From Candidatus Kuenenia stuttgartensis (lineage in GTDB: Bacteria > Bacteroidota > Bacteroidia > Chitinophagales > Chitinophagaceae), in the NCBI GenBank assembly GCA_943330835.2, contig CALQJH020000083.1, forward strand, positions 1 to 8,139: a stretch of DNA of 8,139 nt, given 5' to 3'. Of the stretch, positions 6,901 through 8,139 are shown piece by piece. How positions within the stretch are numbered: the stretch's first letter is position 1; each line of letters begins with the position of its first letter. A program made the translations under genes and the position numbers. The notes under the pieces were generated by a model. It saw nothing but the letters and a program-made list of their open reading frames with translations, ran no database searches and was not told where the DNA came from.

Positions 6901-7021
6901 CTATTGGAGTTCTATCCAGAACGCTACTGACACTGCGTGGGAGCAGAATTTCAATAATGGTCTCCAGTACAGCGCCTCTAAGAGCTTCGGCGTCGGCGTT
7001 CGTTCAGTTCGGGCTTTTTAA
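3935..7021 (+). CDS. Secreted YadA-head fibre protein with a C-terminal DUF1566/Lcl lectin-like domain
   Basis: A 1028-residue surface-adhesin candidate. A Sec signal peptide spans residues 1-21 (ANA before Q22; no lipobox cysteine). Residues 26-131 form an N-terminal domain common in Bacteroidota fibre proteins (QGIPYQAVARNNAGN to MSVPYALYA). Two related modules follow (147-355 and 429-652), each with VGIGT..P.EKLDV, a YadA-type 14-residue head array, RLFVIGNG and EFLMADGTTS. A heptad-like linker lies between them (about 367-422; ARAQTAE, RATTAEV). Eight 17-residue repeats of the NTAxGxxAL type cover 727-862, then QYLMADGS and a DUF1566/Lcl-type domain (about 904-1028; KHGLVA, DWRLPTKYEF, YYWSS, VRSVRAF). 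YadA heads form trimeric beta-rolls, so a trimeric fibre with lectin-like tips is a reasonable inference. There is no YadA beta-barrel anchor and no recognisable type IX sorting tag, so its attachment is unclear. The 3' end looks like a DGR variable region. Confidence 0.9.
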   Translation: MKKFYLLLTLIVITTIQVANAQAPQGIPYQAVARNNAGNLIKNQPISLRFSIHDGSASGAVVYSETHAVTTDALGLFSVNIGGGTSSGTLADVNWGSGAKFTQVELDVTGGTNFADMGTTQMMSVPYALYAGSSAAAPSVFQTTAADPNNISNVNSGNVGIGTDAPTEKLDVVGNAKVSGKLSANGGIANGTNSTALGYGTIANGYASTATGIYTKTYSEATTAMGGETIASASCATAMGLKSIAYGVASTAMGFSTTAGGYFTTAMGNRTTSKSFAETSIGTNNTDYTPNSTYSYDAADRLFVIGNGADENNKSDAMIVLKNGNTTINGDVTANSIKIPNGTNTEFLMADGTTSVGPDLTGYATTDALNNIAYVLNSNLDAEIARAQTAEYGLSTQLDDEVVRATTAEVDLSNQISNIQSNFVTTSSDPNNISNVNSGNVGIGTDLPSEKLDVNGNVKVRGTIIAGEYSSATGINSFSMGSSTIASGDYSTAMGYGTVASGGEATVFGVSSTASGLHSLATGYGTQASGTQSTTMGGGTLASGVRSTAMGFSSNASGDASVAMGTGTTARSVSEIAVGMYNTDYQPSSTEGYVASDRLFVIGNGTDANNKSDAMVVLKNGNTTINGDVTANSIKIPNGTNTEFLMADGTTSAGTVATTMGSIGDSPSANGGTITSGVLNLTPADANNAGIVTTGDQTFEGVKTFSKDAKINGITVGAGGGGTSQYNVAIGYTALLNNTTGYGNTALGASALRLNIGGVENTAVGNGALPINTSGYRNTVIGSSAQRENTNGYENTATGFNAIMLNTSGNNNTANGSYSLLTNTTGSNNSAFGDRADVATGDLSNATAIGSGAIVNASNKIQLGNTNVTAVNTSGTYTGAGFVKDGGTSSQYLMADGSVTTGQVYTIGLWPELGGYVFRISADGKHGLVAETVDQSVSSSWYSAEDVISNPTKHSSAGAKFMDWRLPTKYEFMEIYTQRLDIGGFTITYYWSSIQNATDTAWEQNFNNGLQYSASKSFGVGVRSVRAF
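4373..4999 (+). repeat. Duplicated head module, copy A
   Basis: Encodes residues 147-355 of the fibre protein. It shares its ends with copy B at 5219-5890: the 32 nt from 4373 are identical to those from 5219, and the segments from about 4845 and 5739 are very similar. The two ends are offset by 846 and 891 nt, so copy A is 15 residues shorter. Confidence 0.85.
4514..4807 (+). repeat. YadA-type head repeats, array A (7 x 14 residues)
   Basis: Seven repeats of 14 residues starting at residues 194, 208, 222, 236, 250, 264 and 278, each beginning with a form of STAMG and usually carrying an A-x-G or similar turn. This is the signature of the left-handed beta-roll head of trimeric autotransporter adhesins. 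The last repeat is divergent (ETSIGTNNTDYTPN) and leads into the conserved RLFVIGNG segment. Confidence 0.8.
5219..5890 (+). repeat. Duplicated head module, copy B
   Basis: Encodes residues 429-652 and is the second copy of the module at 4373-4999. The module ends are the most conserved parts; the head-repeat core has diverged much more. It is followed by a spacer and the 17-residue repeat array rather than a third copy. Confidence 0.85.
5363..5698 (+). repeat. YadA-type head repeats, array B (8 x 14 residues)
   Basis: Eight 14-residue repeats starting at residues 477, 491, 505, 519, 533, 547, 561 and 575, for example STAMGYGTVASGGE and STAMGFSSNASGDA. They follow the YadA head consensus (SxAxG....AxG) more closely than array A. 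The array has one unit more than array A, which accounts for most of the length difference between the modules. Confidence 0.8.
6113..6520 (+). repeat. Eight 17-residue repeats (NTAxGxxALxxNTxGxx)
   Basis: Repeats start at residues 727, 744, 761, 778, 795, 812, 829 and 846 with no indels, for example NTAVGNGALPINTSGYR. The unit resembles the YadA head repeat lengthened by three residues, and such arrays occur in Bacteroidota fibre-like proteins. The last unit is divergent and passes into KIQLGNTNV and then the QYLMADGS connector, which echoes the EFLMADGTTS found at the end of both upstream modules. Confidence 0.8.
6887..7018 (+). other. Candidate DGR variable region (VR) in the lectin-like domain
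   Basis: The final segment of the DUF1566-like domain encodes residues 985-1028. From 6908 to 7018, 36 of 37 codons end in C, T or G; the exception is TCA at 7004. In the first 37 codons of the same domain (6650-6760) 13 end in A. This is what is expected if the segment was copied from an AAC/AAT-rich template whose adenines are mutated at codon positions 1 and 2. Residues differing from the usual family pattern fall at its Asn positions (for example LxYSAS and SFGVG), while YYWSS, AW, QNFNNG and VRxVRAF are kept. The GC-rich end (about 6989-7015) could serve as the initiation of mutagenic homology. No template repeat or reverse transcriptase is in the window. Confidence 0.68.
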
Positions 7022-7022
7022 C

Positions 7023-7048
7023 CATTTAACCATATAACTATTTAAATG
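7023..7048. other. Small inverted repeat just after the adhesin gene
   Basis: CATTTAA (7023-7029) pairs with TTAAATG (7042-7048) around a 12-nt loop, starting two bases after the stop codon. It overlaps a short 8-bp tandem repeat (TTAACCAT, 7018-7033). Hairpins just downstream of DGR variable regions aid retargeting in the Bordetella phage system, but those have a GC-rich stem and a four-base loop, so this match is weak. It lacks the GC stem of a normal terminator. Confidence 0.25.
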
Positions 7049-7159
7049 AAACCCCGCAGCGGTCAATTTTTTGAAAAAAAATCTGTTTATAGAGGTTGAA
7101 ATGATAGGGATAAAGAAATAAAAATCTTTTATGGGTTTATAAAAACAATAAACATAAAA

Positions 7160-8139
7160 ATGAAAAATATAAAAACACTCATACTGCTTTTGCTCCTTGC
7201 CTCTACTGGCTTTGCGCAATCGCTTAGTCCTCGTGTAACAGCTACGGCTGGGGGCAGGGCTACAGGCGGCGGTGTAAGTTTGAGTTATACAACAGGAGAA
7301 ACTTTTAATACAAAACTCTCTGCCAATAACAAACAACTTACCCAAGGCCAGCAACAACCCGAGATTGATTTGCGGGTGGGCATTGCGCAGGCATTTGCTT
7401 GTGCTGGCAACAATATTTCTGTTCCGTTTACAGCTGCAGGTTATGTAGATCCTGCCAATGTATTTACGGTAGAACTTAGTGATATAAATGGCAGTTTTGC
7501 CAACCCAGTAGTTATTGGTTCGGTAACATCGATGGTTTCGGGGAGTATAAATGCAACGGTGCCTGCGGTTACCGGTGCCGGCGTCTATACAGCAAGGGTA
7601 GTATCAAGTAATCCATACATTATTTCCAGTGATTTGGTGTCGGTTACGGTTAATAATATTCCTAATCCTGCAGCAACAGTTACTCAACCAACATGTGCAG
7701 TAGCAACTGGAACAATTACTGTTACATCGCCAGTAGGTGCCGGACTTACATACAGCATCGGTGGTGCATATCAGTCATCAACAAACTTCAGTGGATTGGT
7801 TGCAGGAACTTATTCATTAACTGTTCATAACGGTACAGGATGTGCCTCGGCATCAGCAACATCTGTTGTTGTAAATCCACAGCCTTTCCCACCAGCAGTA
7901 CCAACTGTTTCTGGTTTGGCTAATGTATGCGGAATTGCGGGTACAAATACTTCGGTAACATACACGGCAACTTCGGCAGGAGCGAACAGTTACACCTGGA
8001 CGTTACCTGTAAATACACAGCTGGTATCGGGACAAGGCACTGCAACTTTAACTATAAAAATATTGTCTGGTTTTATCGCACAGATAAACAAGCAATTAAA
8101 AGTTAGTGCTACCTCATCATGCGGCACAAGTGCTGTGAA
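7160..8139 (+). CDS. Secreted multi-domain adhesin-like protein (3' partial)
   Basis: The frame from the ATG at 7160 is open through 326 codons to the right edge, so the gene is truncated by the window. A signal peptide is clear: MKNIK, a Leu-rich core, then GFA before Q20. Residues about 21-70 match the N-terminal segment seen in many Bacteroidota secreted proteins (YTTGETFN, LTQGQQQP). Residues about 71-165 look like an Ig-like domain (NNISVPFTAAG, GVYTARVVSSNPY). Residues about 168-240 resemble a SprB-type repeat (VTQPTCAVATGTITV, FSGLVAGTYSLTV, GTGCAS). Residues about 243-326 resemble a PKD/Ig-like domain (YTWTLP). Such proteins are often large, exported by type IX secretion and involved in adhesion or gliding; the C-terminal sorting domain that would test this is outside the window. 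The start is A/T-rich without a Shine-Dalgarno site. It lies 138 nt after the fibre gene in the same direction, and I see no convincing promoter between them. Confidence 0.87.
   Translation, partial: MKNIKTLILLLLLASTGFAQSLSPRVTATAGGRATGGGVSLSYTTGETFNTKLSANNKQLTQGQQQPEIDLRVGIAQAFACAGNNISVPFTAAGYVDPANVFTVELSDINGSFANPVVIGSVTSMVSGSINATVPAVTGAGVYTARVVSSNPYIISSDLVSVTVNNIPNPAATVTQPTCAVATGTITVTSPVGAGLTYSIGGAYQSSTNFSGLVAGTYSLTVHNGTGCASASATSVVVNPQPFPPAVPTVSGLANVCGIAGTNTSVTYTATSAGANSYTWTLPVNTQLVSGQGTATLTIKILSGFIAQINKQLKVSATSSCGTSAV

Noticed and set aside
6887..7018. Complete DGR cassette within the window
   Set aside because: No reverse transcriptase frame and no second copy of the variable region were found on either strand, so only the target gene can be proposed.
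7051..7083. Intrinsic terminator near CCGCAGCGG and the following T and A runs
   Set aside because: The GC palindrome has only a four-base stem with a one-base loop and is not followed directly by a T run.
7004..7357. 117-codon minus-strand frame over the intergenic gap
   Set aside because: It covers the signal-peptide region of the real + strand gene and a low-complexity gap; no domain is visible.

Overview
The window looks like chromosomal DNA from a Bacteroidota bacterium, probably of the Chitinophagia/Sphingobacteriia type. The reasons are low GC with A/T-rich gene starts that lack Shine-Dalgarno sites, a Reg_prop/Y_Y_Y-type sensor kinase with a LytTR regulator, a promoter close to the Bacteroidota pattern (TTTG then TAnnTTTG), and two secreted proteins with N-terminal domains typical of this phylum. 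The species cannot be named from sequence alone. All genes are on the + strand.

Bases 1-3500 hold a signalling cluster. It contains the 3' part of a membrane sensor histidine kinase (beta-propeller, Y_Y_Y, one membrane helix, HisKA_2/HATPase), a small four-cysteine zinc-ribbon-like protein that starts at GTG, and a REC-LytTR response regulator 5 nt further on. The kinase reading frame is open to the left edge, so its true start is outside the window.

Bases 3501-3934 are non-coding and repeat-rich. They hold two diverged copies of a palindromic element, a 35-bp degenerate tandem repeat, a C-rich tract, and a good promoter candidate with a T10 run in its spacer.

Bases 3935-7021 encode a 1028-residue exported fibre-like protein. 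It has a Bacteroidota N-terminal domain, two YadA-type 14-residue head arrays inside a duplicated module, a coiled-coil-like linker, a perfectly spaced 17-residue repeat array, and a C-terminal DUF1566/Lcl-type C-type-lectin-like domain. The last ~130 nt look like the variable region of a diversity-generating retroelement (DGR): changes relative to the family pattern fall at Asn-type positions, and only 1 of the last 37 sense codons ends in A, against 13 of 37 at the start of the same domain. No reverse transcriptase or template repeat lies in the window, so any DGR machinery would act from elsewhere.

Bases 7160-8139 begin a second secreted, multi-domain adhesin-like protein that runs off the right edge. 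Taken together, this appears to be a cell-surface locus: a sensory pair followed by a candidate hypervariable adhesin and a second surface protein. Control of the adhesins by the kinase/regulator pair is only suggested by proximity.
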